Assembly: GCA_900547565.1 (NCBI GenBank) | Contig: URHI01000061.1 | Coordinates: 1-11,729, forward strand | Source of the DNA: an uncultured Eubacteriales bacterium | GTDB lineage: Bacteria; Bacillota; Clostridia; Oscillospirales; CAG-272 | Reading direction: 5' to 3' | DNA: 11,729 bases | Position numbers and translations under genes: made by a program | The notes under the pieces: generated by a model | What the model saw: only the letters and a program-made list of their open reading frames with translations | The model's database searches: none | What the model was told of the DNA's origin: nothing | Shown here: positions 1 to 6,643 of the stretch, one piece after another | How the letters are laid out: the number at the start of each line of letters is the position of its first letter | Position numbering within the stretch: the first letter of the stretch is position 1

Positions 1-14
1 TGTTCAAAAAGGTA

Positions 15-20
15 TATAAT
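15..20 (+). promoter_or_regulatory. Possible -10 box upstream of the operon
   Basis: A perfect TATAAT lies at 15-20 inside a very AT-rich stretch (1-40) that changes abruptly to GC-rich sequence. A -35 box at the usual 17-nt distance would fall just outside the left edge, so the promoter cannot be completed. If it is real, the transporter mRNA would have a leader of about 230 nt. The run of TA repeats makes a chance match quite possible. Confidence 0.3.
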
Positions 21-87
21 AATATATATAAAATAAATTGGTGCATTATGTCCGCGGGCGGTCAGTACCCGATAATCGAATTTTTAA

Positions 88-225
88 TCGGACAAGCCAA
101 ATCCCGTATCGGCGGTTTCAGCGGCGGCATGTGCTGTGCTGGCACTGCTTTTTGTGATTATCGTCAATCGTAACAGTCCGGATAAACAATATAGCAAGTG
201 TGGCCGGCCGCGAGTGCCGCCGTGA
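88..225 (+). pseudogene. Degenerate partial copy of the transporter gene's 5' end
   Basis: This frame is open from 88 to the TGA at 223-225 and has no start codon (TAA at 85-87 precedes it). It would encode a hydrophobic segment containing ACAVLALLFVIIVN, very like the first membrane segment of the downstream transporter (VYAVLALLFMVIINN). At nucleotide level 99-168 matches 287-356 without gaps at about 49 of 70 positions by eye, including 17 identical bases (133-149 and 321-337). It is most simply the remnant of a duplicated 5' coding end. An ATG at 48 opens another 41-codon frame (48-173) with a poor ribosome binding site, so a frameshifted small membrane-protein gene is also conceivable. 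No function can be assigned. Confidence 0.4.
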
Positions 226-257
226 ACCCACAAATATATAACCTACAGGAGAACGGC

Positions 258-1565
258 ATGCAGAACGAACAACAGAAAAACAAAAGAAATACCGTAATAT
301 TGGTATCAGTGGCCGTATACGCTGTGCTGGCACTGCTGTTCATGGTCATAATAAACAATGCCGCTATATCAGCATGGCTGAAGAGCGTTATGTCCGTGCT
401 GGCACCACTGATTATCGGTGTCGCAATAGCATACCTGTGCAATCCGTTACTCTTGCTGTTCGAAAAACGGTTATTACGCAAGATTCGATCACACAGAACC
501 AGGCGGGTACTTTCAATGGTGTGTACATACCTGGTATTGCTCATTATTCTGTCAACTATACTCTTAATCGTAATACCTCAGCTGACCAGCAGCTACAACA
601 ACTTTGCAAACAGCCTGCGGTCATATACCGACAAGGCTATTACATTTGTCAACAAGCTGATTTACAGAATCAACTCCATGTCCGAGGACCGCGACCTGGG
701 CAAATACATCGACATAAGCGATATTCAGCGCAAAGTCAGCGAACTTTTCAATTCGTCCAGCGGCATCTTCTCAACAATTGCCGGATACGTCATGAACTAT
801 GCTTCATCAATAGCGGTCGGTGTAAAAAACGCACTGTTCGGAATATTCATTTCTATCTACATTCTCAGTTCCAAAGAACGCCTTGCAGCTCAGATAAAGA
901 AAATTCTCACTGCAATCTTTCCGGGCAAACGTTACTCCGGATTTATCGAGTGGGTTCGTTTTACCAACAACACCTTCGGAAACTATATCAAAGCGCAACT
1001 GCTTGATGCACTGTTAGTCGCGGTGGAATGTGCGATACTGTTCAGTATAACGGGAATGCCCTACTCGGTTTTGTTGGCCTTTATAATAGGAGTGACAAAT
1101 ATTATCCCGGTTTTCGGTCCGTTTATCGGCGGAATACCTGCAGGATTCATAGTTTTTATATCAGCGCCTAATAAATTGCTGCTGTTCATCATATTGCTGG
1201 TGCTGATACAACAGATCGACGGCAACTTCGTTCTTCCAAAGCTGGTCGGAACAACAACGGGCATGTCATCGCTCGGGGTGTTGTGTGCGATCACAATTAT
1301 GGGTGGCTACTTCGGTATCGCGGGAATGATACTCGGTGTCCCCTTCTTCGTTGTACTGGGCGAGATAATCCGCAGGCTGGTCAATATGCGGCTTGAAAAG
1401 CAGGGCATGTCTGTATCGCTGGCCGATTATCATGTTTCAGGTACCGCCCCGGAGGATTTTGATGAAGAACATAAGGAAAACCTGTTCGTACGCACAATCA
1501 ACAAGATCGGCAGATTTTTCGCCCAACTGTTCCAGAAAATAAAGCAACTGTTCAAACGCAAATAA
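258..1565 (+). CDS. AI-2E family transporter (UPF0118 / TqsA-PerM-YtvI-like membrane protein)
   Basis: A polytopic membrane protein of 435 aa, the usual size for the AI-2E transporter family. The ATG at 258 is preferred over an in-frame ATG at 198 because AGGAG (246-250) sits just before it and the extra 20 residues look like untranslated leader. Hydrophobic segments lie at roughly residues 12-32, 41-68 and 83-108. A polar loop of about 70 residues follows, then a C-terminal membrane block from about residue 180. Family hallmarks are visible: GVTNIIPVFGPFIGGIPAG, then QQIDGNFVLPKLVG, and GGYFGIAGMILGVPFFVV. The C-terminal tail is charged and basic (ends QLFKRK). Family members export AI-2 (TqsA) or act as Na+/H+ antiporters; sequence alone does not give the substrate here. 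It is the first gene of a probable five-gene operon, 25 nt before htpG. Confidence 0.9.
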   Translation: MQNEQQKNKRNTVILVSVAVYAVLALLFMVIINNAAISAWLKSVMSVLAPLIIGVAIAYLCNPLLLLFEKRLLRKIRSHRTRRVLSMVCTYLVLLIILSTILLIVIPQLTSSYNNFANSLRSYTDKAITFVNKLIYRINSMSEDRDLGKYIDISDIQRKVSELFNSSSGIFSTIAGYVMNYASSIAVGVKNALFGIFISIYILSSKERLAAQIKKILTAIFPGKRYSGFIEWVRFTNNTFGNYIKAQLLDALLVAVECAILFSITGMPYSVLLAFIIGVTNIIPVFGPFIGGIPAGFIVFISAPNKLLLFIILLVLIQQIDGNFVLPKLVGTTTGMSSLGVLCAITIMGGYFGIAGMILGVPFFVVLGEIIRRLVNMRLEKQGMSVSLADYHVSGTAPEDFDEEHKENLFVRTINKIGRFFAQLFQKIKQLFKRK

Positions 1566-1590
1566 CGTTTAGTCAAGGAGGTTGATTTTT

Positions 1591-3525
1591 ATGGCTGAAC
1601 AAAACAATATAACAGAAAAGGGCGGTATTTCGGTAGAAACCGCTCACATATTTCCCATTATAAAAAGATGGCTTTACTCTGAAAAGGATATTTTTCTGCG
1701 TGAAATCGTGTCCAACGCGGCAGACGCCATAACAAAAATGAAGAGGCTGTGCTCGCTCGGAGAGGCCGAATGTCATGATGACTATAAAATTTTTGTCAGT
1801 GTGGACAAGACTGCCGGTACACTTACAGTAGAGGACAACGGCATCGGCATGACGGGTGACGAGCTGCGCCGCTATATCTGCCAGATAGCGCTGTCGGGTG
1901 CACTTGAGTTCATTCAGAAATACGAGGGCAGTGACGACGGCAAGAGCGAGAACAGCGGTATCATAGGACACTTCGGCCTCGGCTTTTACTCCTCATTCAT
2001 GGTTGCAAACAGAGTCGAAATTGACACGCTTTCATATGCCGGAGGCGAGGCTGTTCACTGGAGCTGTTCTGATGACGGAAACTATGAGATTTCTCCGTCC
2101 GAGAGAACCGAACGCGGAACAGCAGTTATAATGCACATTGCCGATGACGAGACAGAATACCTCGATTCCGCAAAAATCCGCTCGATGCTGGATAGATACT
2201 GTGCCTTTATGCCGTATGAAATCTACCTTGAAGCAGGTGAGGAAAGCGACAGCAAGGACGGCAAAGACGCCCCCGAAAAGCCGGTGAACGATACAACACC
2301 GCTATGGCTCAAAAAGCCCTCCGAGTGCACTCCGGAGGAATACAAAGAATTTTACCACAAAGTATTCTCCGATTTCAACGACCCGCTTTTCAGCATACAC
2401 ATCAATGCCGACTATCCTCTGAATTTTAAAGGAATACTGTATTTCCCCAAGCTGCGCAGTGAATATGACACGCTTGAAGGGCAGATCAAGCTGTACTACA
2501 ATCAGGTATTCGTGGCAGACAACGTCAAGGAAATTATACCCGAATATCTCATCATGCTCAGAGGCGTCATCGACTGTCCCGAGCTTCCGCTTAATGTTTC
2601 GCGCAGCTATTTGCAGAACAACACATATGTCGCACGTGTATCGGCACACATAGTCAAAAAAATTGCAGACAAGATCAATTCTCTGTGCAATACCGAGCGC
2701 GAGGAATTTGAAAAGATTTGGAGCGACATACGCATTTTCATCGAATACGCCGCAGTACGTGACCGTAAATTCTTTGACCGCGTGAAAGACTCAGTCATGT
2801 TGCGTCTTACCGACAACAGCTGCGTTACCGTCTCAGAATACTTCGGTGACACAGAGGATAATAATTCCATTAATACCGCCACCGACAGCAAGCAAGAAAA
2901 GTCCGGTGAAGGCGACTCAAAGGAAAACAAGCAGTCCCGTACGATATTTTATACCAACGACCCGGCTCAGCAGTCACAGTACATCTCCCTGTATACCTCA
3001 CAGGGCATAAAGGTAGCTGTGCTCGACCATCTGGTTGACGCACAGTTTATCACAAGCGCGGAAAATGTATATGAAAGCGTGAGATTCATCCGTGTTGATG
3101 CCGATGTGACCAAGTTGACTACCGGCGACGGCAACACCGAAAACAAAGATATCACCGAGCTGTTCCGCCGCGTCACCGGCAACGATAAGCTCGAGGTGCG
3201 TTTTGAGAGTTTCAAAGACTCCGATACACCTGCCCTTCTCAACCTCAACGAGGATCAGCGCCGTATGGACGATTTCATGAAGGCGTATGCATTTATGACC
3301 AAATCAGATGCGGGAGCGCCTCTGGCACCGCAAAGCCTGATAATAAATACCGCGTCTCCGCTTTACAGCCACCTTGAGCAGGTTATGACAGACGGAGGTA
3401 CCGAGCGTGCCGAATTCATGGCGGGCTATATCTGGCGTCTGTCGCTCATGGCTCACCGCAGGCTCGACGCTGAGGAGCTTAATGCATTTCTGTCCGACAG
3501 CTATAAGCTGTTAAACAACTATTAA
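1591..3525 (+). CDS. htpG: Molecular chaperone HtpG (bacterial Hsp90)
   Basis: A 644-aa ATP-dependent cytoplasmic chaperone of the Hsp90 family. The start is the ATG at 1591, preceded by a near-perfect AAGGAGG (1575-1581) at 9 nt; an upstream in-frame TTG at 1582 is immediately after that site and is rejected. The N-terminal GHKL ATPase domain has LYSEKDIFLREIVSNAADA (Glu38 as general base, Asn42 for Mg/ATP), DNGIGM (Asp82) and GHFGLGFYSSFMV (126-138). A charged linker at about 213-234 precedes the middle domain, which has PLWLKKPSE, ADNVKEIIPEYL and LPLNVSRSYLQNN with the gamma-phosphate-sensing Arg near residue 339. A second polar, low-complexity insert of about 30 residues (about 419-449) splits the late middle domain. 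A short dimerisation domain ends the protein. The stop TAA directly abuts the next ATG (TAAATG), which suggests translational coupling. Confidence 0.97.
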   Translation: MAEQNNITEKGGISVETAHIFPIIKRWLYSEKDIFLREIVSNAADAITKMKRLCSLGEAECHDDYKIFVSVDKTAGTLTVEDNGIGMTGDELRRYICQIALSGALEFIQKYEGSDDGKSENSGIIGHFGLGFYSSFMVANRVEIDTLSYAGGEAVHWSCSDDGNYEISPSERTERGTAVIMHIADDETEYLDSAKIRSMLDRYCAFMPYEIYLEAGEESDSKDGKDAPEKPVNDTTPLWLKKPSECTPEEYKEFYHKVFSDFNDPLFSIHINADYPLNFKGILYFPKLRSEYDTLEGQIKLYYNQVFVADNVKEIIPEYLIMLRGVIDCPELPLNVSRSYLQNNTYVARVSAHIVKKIADKINSLCNTEREEFEKIWSDIRIFIEYAAVRDRKFFDRVKDSVMLRLTDNSCVTVSEYFGDTEDNNSINTATDSKQEKSGEGDSKENKQSRTIFYTNDPAQQSQYISLYTSQGIKVAVLDHLVDAQFITSAENVYESVRFIRVDADVTKLTTGDGNTENKDITELFRRVTGNDKLEVRFESFKDSDTPALLNLNEDQRRMDDFMKAYAFMTKSDAGAPLAPQSLIINTASPLYSHLEQVMTDGGTERAEFMAGYIWRLSLMAHRRLDAEELNAFLSDSYKLLNNY

Positions 3526-4452
3526 ATGAATGATATCACAGATCGTGAGATAATGATCTCAAATCTGCGTTATGTGAGCAAATGTGAGGCCACACTGCAG
3601 GAACTTCGCACTCTCGCGGTTTATGAGTTTACACTTCCCGCGCCGCCGACACCACCGTCGTCTCTCTCTCTCCGAGAGCTGGCACGTTTTTGGAGAAGGC
3701 AGATACGGTCAGTTAATGATTTTGACACATATTCTCGCGTAGCTCTGTGTCGGAGACTGTTTATTGAATATGCGGCGGCCGGAGTCAACTGGTGTCAGCT
3801 GTTATTTCCTGAGCAAACGCATAGCCTTAGCCCGGAACAGGCAACATACAGCTCAGATCCGGAACATGAGTCAGAATTGAACTCTATAAAGAACGCACAA
3901 TCATTGCTGTCCTATGTTCAGAACCCCTATTCGGACGAAGCGCTGCTGAGACTGTGCGGTACCGTGCCTCAGGTGCATGCCTGCCGCTCATTCTCCGAGC
4001 TGTCTGATGACATAAGTAATGGCATAAGCGACAGCTGTGTCATTCCGATTGAAAACACCTCGGACGGCAAACTGATGAGCTTTTACTCTATCATCGACCG
4101 TCTGGAGCTGAAAATAATCCGTACCTGCGATATTGAAAGCAGTGACGGCAGTCAGGCCACACGCTATGCCCTGCTCGCGCGCAACCCGTCCTGTCCGAAA
4201 TCAGGAGGAGAATACTACCTTGAGCTCAGCATGACAACAGACGGGCATTCACTGTCCGACCTGCTGTCTGCGGCAAGCCGCATGAATTTGTGCATCAGCC
4301 GCATAGATTCAGTTCCGCAGCGATATGACGAATCGATTTTAATTCACTATCCCGTGCTTCGCGGTCAGTGCGAAGATTTGCTGTGCTTTATGCTCTACAT
4401 CGAGCTTGAACGATCGGACTGCACTTTGCTCGGAATGTATAACAATGTATAA
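3526..4452 (+). CDS. Prephenate dehydratase-like/ACT domain protein with a deleted catalytic lobe
   Basis: A 308-aa protein distantly related to prephenate dehydratase (PheA/PDT), which converts prephenate to phenylpyruvate. Residues 130-181 follow the first PDT lobe: YSDEALLRLCG, then a RSFSEL helix, then CVIPIENTSDG (171-181), equivalent to the conserved PIEN(S/T) motif. Residues 211-221 (ATRYALLARNP) match the TRF-containing strand. Residues 230-308 match the ACT domain: HSLSDLLSAASRMNL, then IDSVPQ in place of the Phe-binding ESRP, and a terminal LLGMY like the usual LGSY end. In real enzymes roughly 80-90 residues separate PIEN from TRF; here only about 35 do, so the second catalytic lobe (including the SHPQA region) is missing. 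The first 120 residues match nothing I recognise. Dehydratase activity is therefore unlikely; an amino-acid-sensing or structural role is inference. No good ribosome binding site: it starts directly on the htpG stop. Confidence 0.6.
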   Translation: MNDITDREIMISNLRYVSKCEATLQELRTLAVYEFTLPAPPTPPSSLSLRELARFWRRQIRSVNDFDTYSRVALCRRLFIEYAAAGVNWCQLLFPEQTHSLSPEQATYSSDPEHESELNSIKNAQSLLSYVQNPYSDEALLRLCGTVPQVHACRSFSELSDDISNGISDSCVIPIENTSDGKLMSFYSIIDRLELKIIRTCDIESSDGSQATRYALLARNPSCPKSGGEYYLELSMTTDGHSLSDLLSAASRMNLCISRIDSVPQRYDESILIHYPVLRGQCEDLLCFMLYIELERSDCTLLGMYNNV

Positions 4453-4476
4453 TAAAACAAAAGGAAATATATAATA

Positions 4477-4731
4477 ATGAAAGATCAGATCACATATACT
4501 ACCCACGGAACCTGCTCACGTCAGATCACAATAAATGTTGAGGACGGCATTGTTACAGACGTATCTTTTGTCGGTGGCTGCTCCGGTAACACACAGGGAG
4601 TGGCAAGTCTTGTCCGCGGAATGAAGATCGAGGATGTAATAGCACGTCTCAAAGGTATTCGTTGTGGCGGCAAGCCCACATCCTGCCCCGACCAGCTGGC
4701 CACAGCGCTCGAACAGTATCTTGCAAAATAA
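4477..4731 (+). CDS. TSCPD domain small protein (TIGR03905-like)
   Basis: An 84-aa protein carrying the motif TSCPD at residues 68-72, which names the TSCPD family. The family occurs as short stand-alone proteins in clostridia and as the C-terminal tail of B12-dependent ribonucleotide reductases. Four cysteines (13, 35, 63, 70) lie in GTCSR, GGCSGNTQG and IRCGGKPTSCPDQL; a metal- or nucleic-acid-binding role has been suggested for such domains but is not proven. The start ATG follows AAGGAA (4461-4466) at 10 nt. The length fits the stand-alone family. It sits 24 nt after the PDT-like gene and 24 nt before the phosphohexomutase, within the probable operon. Its cellular job is unknown. Confidence 0.88.
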   Translation: MKDQITYTTHGTCSRQITINVEDGIVTDVSFVGGCSGNTQGVASLVRGMKIEDVIARLKGIRCGGKPTSCPDQLATALEQYLAK

Positions 4732-4755
4732 TTCACTGAAAAACGGAGAACACCG

Positions 4756-6477
4756 ATGTCATATATCGAAGAATATCACAAGTGGCTGTCACTGCCATCG
4801 CTTACCGAGCAACAGCGCCTTGAGCTGATCTCAATTGAAAACGATACAAAAGAGCTTGAAGCACGCTTCGGATCTATGCTGTCATTCGGTACTGCCGGGC
4901 TGCGAGGCAAAATGAAGCTGGGGTGCAACGCAATGAACGTCTACACCGTGGCACAGGCTACGCAGGGATTGGCCGAATTCATTATATCTCAGGGCGCTTC
5001 AGACCGCGCCGTTGCTATCGCTTTCGACAGCCGCAACAATTCGGCACTGTTTGCACATACCGCCGCCTCGGTATTAGCCGGCAACGGTATAAAGGTGTAT
5101 ATCTTCGACGATCTGCGCCCTACCCCAGAGCTGTCCTTTGCTCTGCGCTATTACGGGTGCATTGCGGGAATCAATATAACAGCCTCTCACAATCCCAAGG
5201 AATACAACGGTTACAAAGCATATTGGGAGGATGGCGCACAGCTGGCTCCCGATCAGGCTGAACGTATTGCCGCCCACATGAGTGCAATCGACATCGCTAC
5301 AGGTATAAGCAGCCGTCCGTTTGACAGTGCGGTGTCTGCCGGACTTATAACCATTATCGGCAGTGAAACCGATGAAAAATATCTCGATGCAGTAATTGGG
5401 CAGGTAATCGACCGCGACGTCATCACCGCGGCAGCTGATAAGCTGAGCATCGTCTACACTCCGCTTCACGGTGCAGGATACCGTCTTGTTCCCGAGATCA
5501 TTCGCCGCATAGGCATAAAGCATCTGTACATGGTGCCGGAGCAGTCGACTCCTGACGGCAACTTCCCCACCACACCTAAACCCAACCCCGAGTATCCGCA
5601 GGTCTTCAGCTACGGCATCCCGCTTGCCGACCGTATCGGGTGTGACTTAATTATTGCAACAGATCCCGATGCAGATCGCGTCGGCATCATGGTTCGCGGA
5701 CGCGACGGAAAATTCGTCACACTCAACGGTAACCAAACCGGCTCGCTACTGCTTGATTACATTATTAACGCCTATATACGGACCGGCAAAATGCCGCCGG
5801 AGCCGTATGCGGTAAAATCTATCGTTACTACCGAGCTTATGAGCAAGATCTGCCGTGAGAGCGGCGTTGAGCTGTATAACGTGCTGACCGGCTTTAAATA
5901 CATTGGAGAGGTCATCAAGAAAAAGCAGGCAGAAGGACATGGCAGCTTCATATTCGGAGCTGAGGAAAGCTATGGATACCTCAAAGGCACCTATGCCCGC
6001 GATAAAGATGCCGTTGTGGCGACAATGCTGATCTGCGAAATGACGGCGTATTATAAAATGCGCGGTATGACACTGGCAGAGGCTCTTGAGGCGTTGTATG
6101 ACAAATACGGTTACTCTCTTGAGCGCACTCAGGAAATAATACTGGATGATTACACCGGACATGAACAAATGCAGCACATCATGACCGCGTTGCACTCGCC
6201 CGACATAAAAAAAATAGCCGGTGTGTCGGTTGCAACAGTCAGTGATTATCTCAGCGGCAAGGTTTGCAATATGGCCGATGGCACTGAAACAGTAACAGGT
6301 CTTCCCTCCTCCGACGTGTTGCGCTTTGAGCTTGAAAACGGAGATGTAATAATTGTCCGTCCGTCCGGGACCGAGCCTAAGGTTAAAATCTACTATCTCA
6401 TTGCCGCAGAAGATCCGGACAACGCGCAAAAAAAGCTGGCTGAGTATCAGGGGGCGGTTGAAAAATACACCAAATAA
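4756..6477 (+). CDS. pgcA: Phosphoglucomutase/phosphomannomutase, PgcA type (alpha-D-phosphohexomutase)
   Basis: A 573-aa cytoplasmic enzyme of the alpha-D-phosphohexomutase superfamily, close in length to Bacillus PgcA. It interconverts glucose-1-phosphate and glucose-6-phosphate (possibly also mannose or pentose phosphates), feeding sugar nucleotides to cell-wall and glycolipid synthesis. All four signature loops are intact: the N-terminal LSFGTAGLRGKM (43-53); the phosphoserine loop NITASHNPKEYNGYK with catalytic Ser144; the Mg-binding DPDADRVGI from residue 303; the sugar-binding GAEESYGYL; and the phosphate-binding RPSGTEPKVKIYY from residue 535. The ATG follows GGAGA (4744-4748). It is the last gene of the operon; candidate termination signals follow at 6539-6572 and 6603-6643. 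Exact sugar specificity cannot be read from the sequence. Confidence 0.93.
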   Translation: MSYIEEYHKWLSLPSLTEQQRLELISIENDTKELEARFGSMLSFGTAGLRGKMKLGCNAMNVYTVAQATQGLAEFIISQGASDRAVAIAFDSRNNSALFAHTAASVLAGNGIKVYIFDDLRPTPELSFALRYYGCIAGINITASHNPKEYNGYKAYWEDGAQLAPDQAERIAAHMSAIDIATGISSRPFDSAVSAGLITIIGSETDEKYLDAVIGQVIDRDVITAAADKLSIVYTPLHGAGYRLVPEIIRRIGIKHLYMVPEQSTPDGNFPTTPKPNPEYPQVFSYGIPLADRIGCDLIIATDPDADRVGIMVRGRDGKFVTLNGNQTGSLLLDYIINAYIRTGKMPPEPYAVKSIVTTELMSKICRESGVELYNVLTGFKYIGEVIKKKQAEGHGSFIFGAEESYGYLKGTYARDKDAVVATMLICEMTAYYKMRGMTLAEALEALYDKYGYSLERTQEIILDDYTGHEQMQHIMTALHSPDIKKIAGVSVATVSDYLSGKVCNMADGTETVTGLPSSDVLRFELENGDVIIVRPSGTEPKVKIYYLIAAEDPDNAQKKLAEYQGAVEKYTK

Positions 6478-6538
6478 CAGCGCCAACTTCACATTTTTAT
6501 TGTCGTGGCTTATCTCAAAGCCGGCAACAAGGTCTTTC

Positions 6539-6572
6539 CGAGAGGTAACCTTTTCAAAAAGGTTACCTCTCG
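6539..6572. repeat. 16-bp perfect inverted repeat (strong hairpin) in the convergent gap
   Basis: The arms 6539-6554 (CGAGAGGTAACCTTTT) and 6557-6572 are exact reverse complements separated by 2 nt. This would be a very stable hairpin in either RNA strand. Neither side has a clear U-tract, so it is not a textbook intrinsic terminator, although it lies between two convergent genes where one is expected. Similar GGTAACC-type palindromes occur as dispersed intergenic elements in some Firmicutes, from memory, so a genome-wide repeat is an alternative. Confidence 0.75.
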
Positions 6573-6602
6573 CTCACTTATGTAAGTTTCTCTCACGTAA
6601 AC

Positions 6603-6643
6603 AAGCAGAATGAGCATCTGTGCTGCTCACATACTGCTTTTTT
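6603..6643 (+). terminator. Candidate intrinsic terminator of the htpG-pgcA operon
   Basis: On the plus strand AAGCAG (6603-6608) and TGAGCA (6611-6616) pair with TGCTCA (6624-6629) and CTGCTT (6634-6639), with a 7-nt loop and a small internal loop. Six Ts (6638-6643) follow. This fits rho-independent termination of transcripts from pgcA, 126 nt downstream of its stop. The hairpin includes the stop codon of the opposing vanT gene (6627-6629) and its T-tract lies inside vanT. The internal loop weakens the stem. Confidence 0.5.

Noticed and set aside
198..257. Earlier start for the transporter at 198
   Set aside because: No ribosome binding site there; the AGGAG at 246-250 points to 258.
374..1006. 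210-codon alternative plus-strand frame inside the transporter gene
   Set aside because: It lacks membrane segments and a ribosome binding site, and overlaps a clear AI-2E family reading frame.
2848..2937. Possible frameshift or foreign insertion in htpG
   Set aside because: The frame stays open and the flanking middle-domain sequence aligns on both sides, so it is a polar insert, not damage.
5746..6492. 248-codon minus-strand frame across the 3' half of pgcA
   Set aside because: It is a shadow of the phosphohexomutase; the signature loops are all in the plus-strand frame.
6577..6586. Small CTTA-TG-TAAG inverted repeat
   Set aside because: Only 4 bp per arm with no T-tract; expected by chance.
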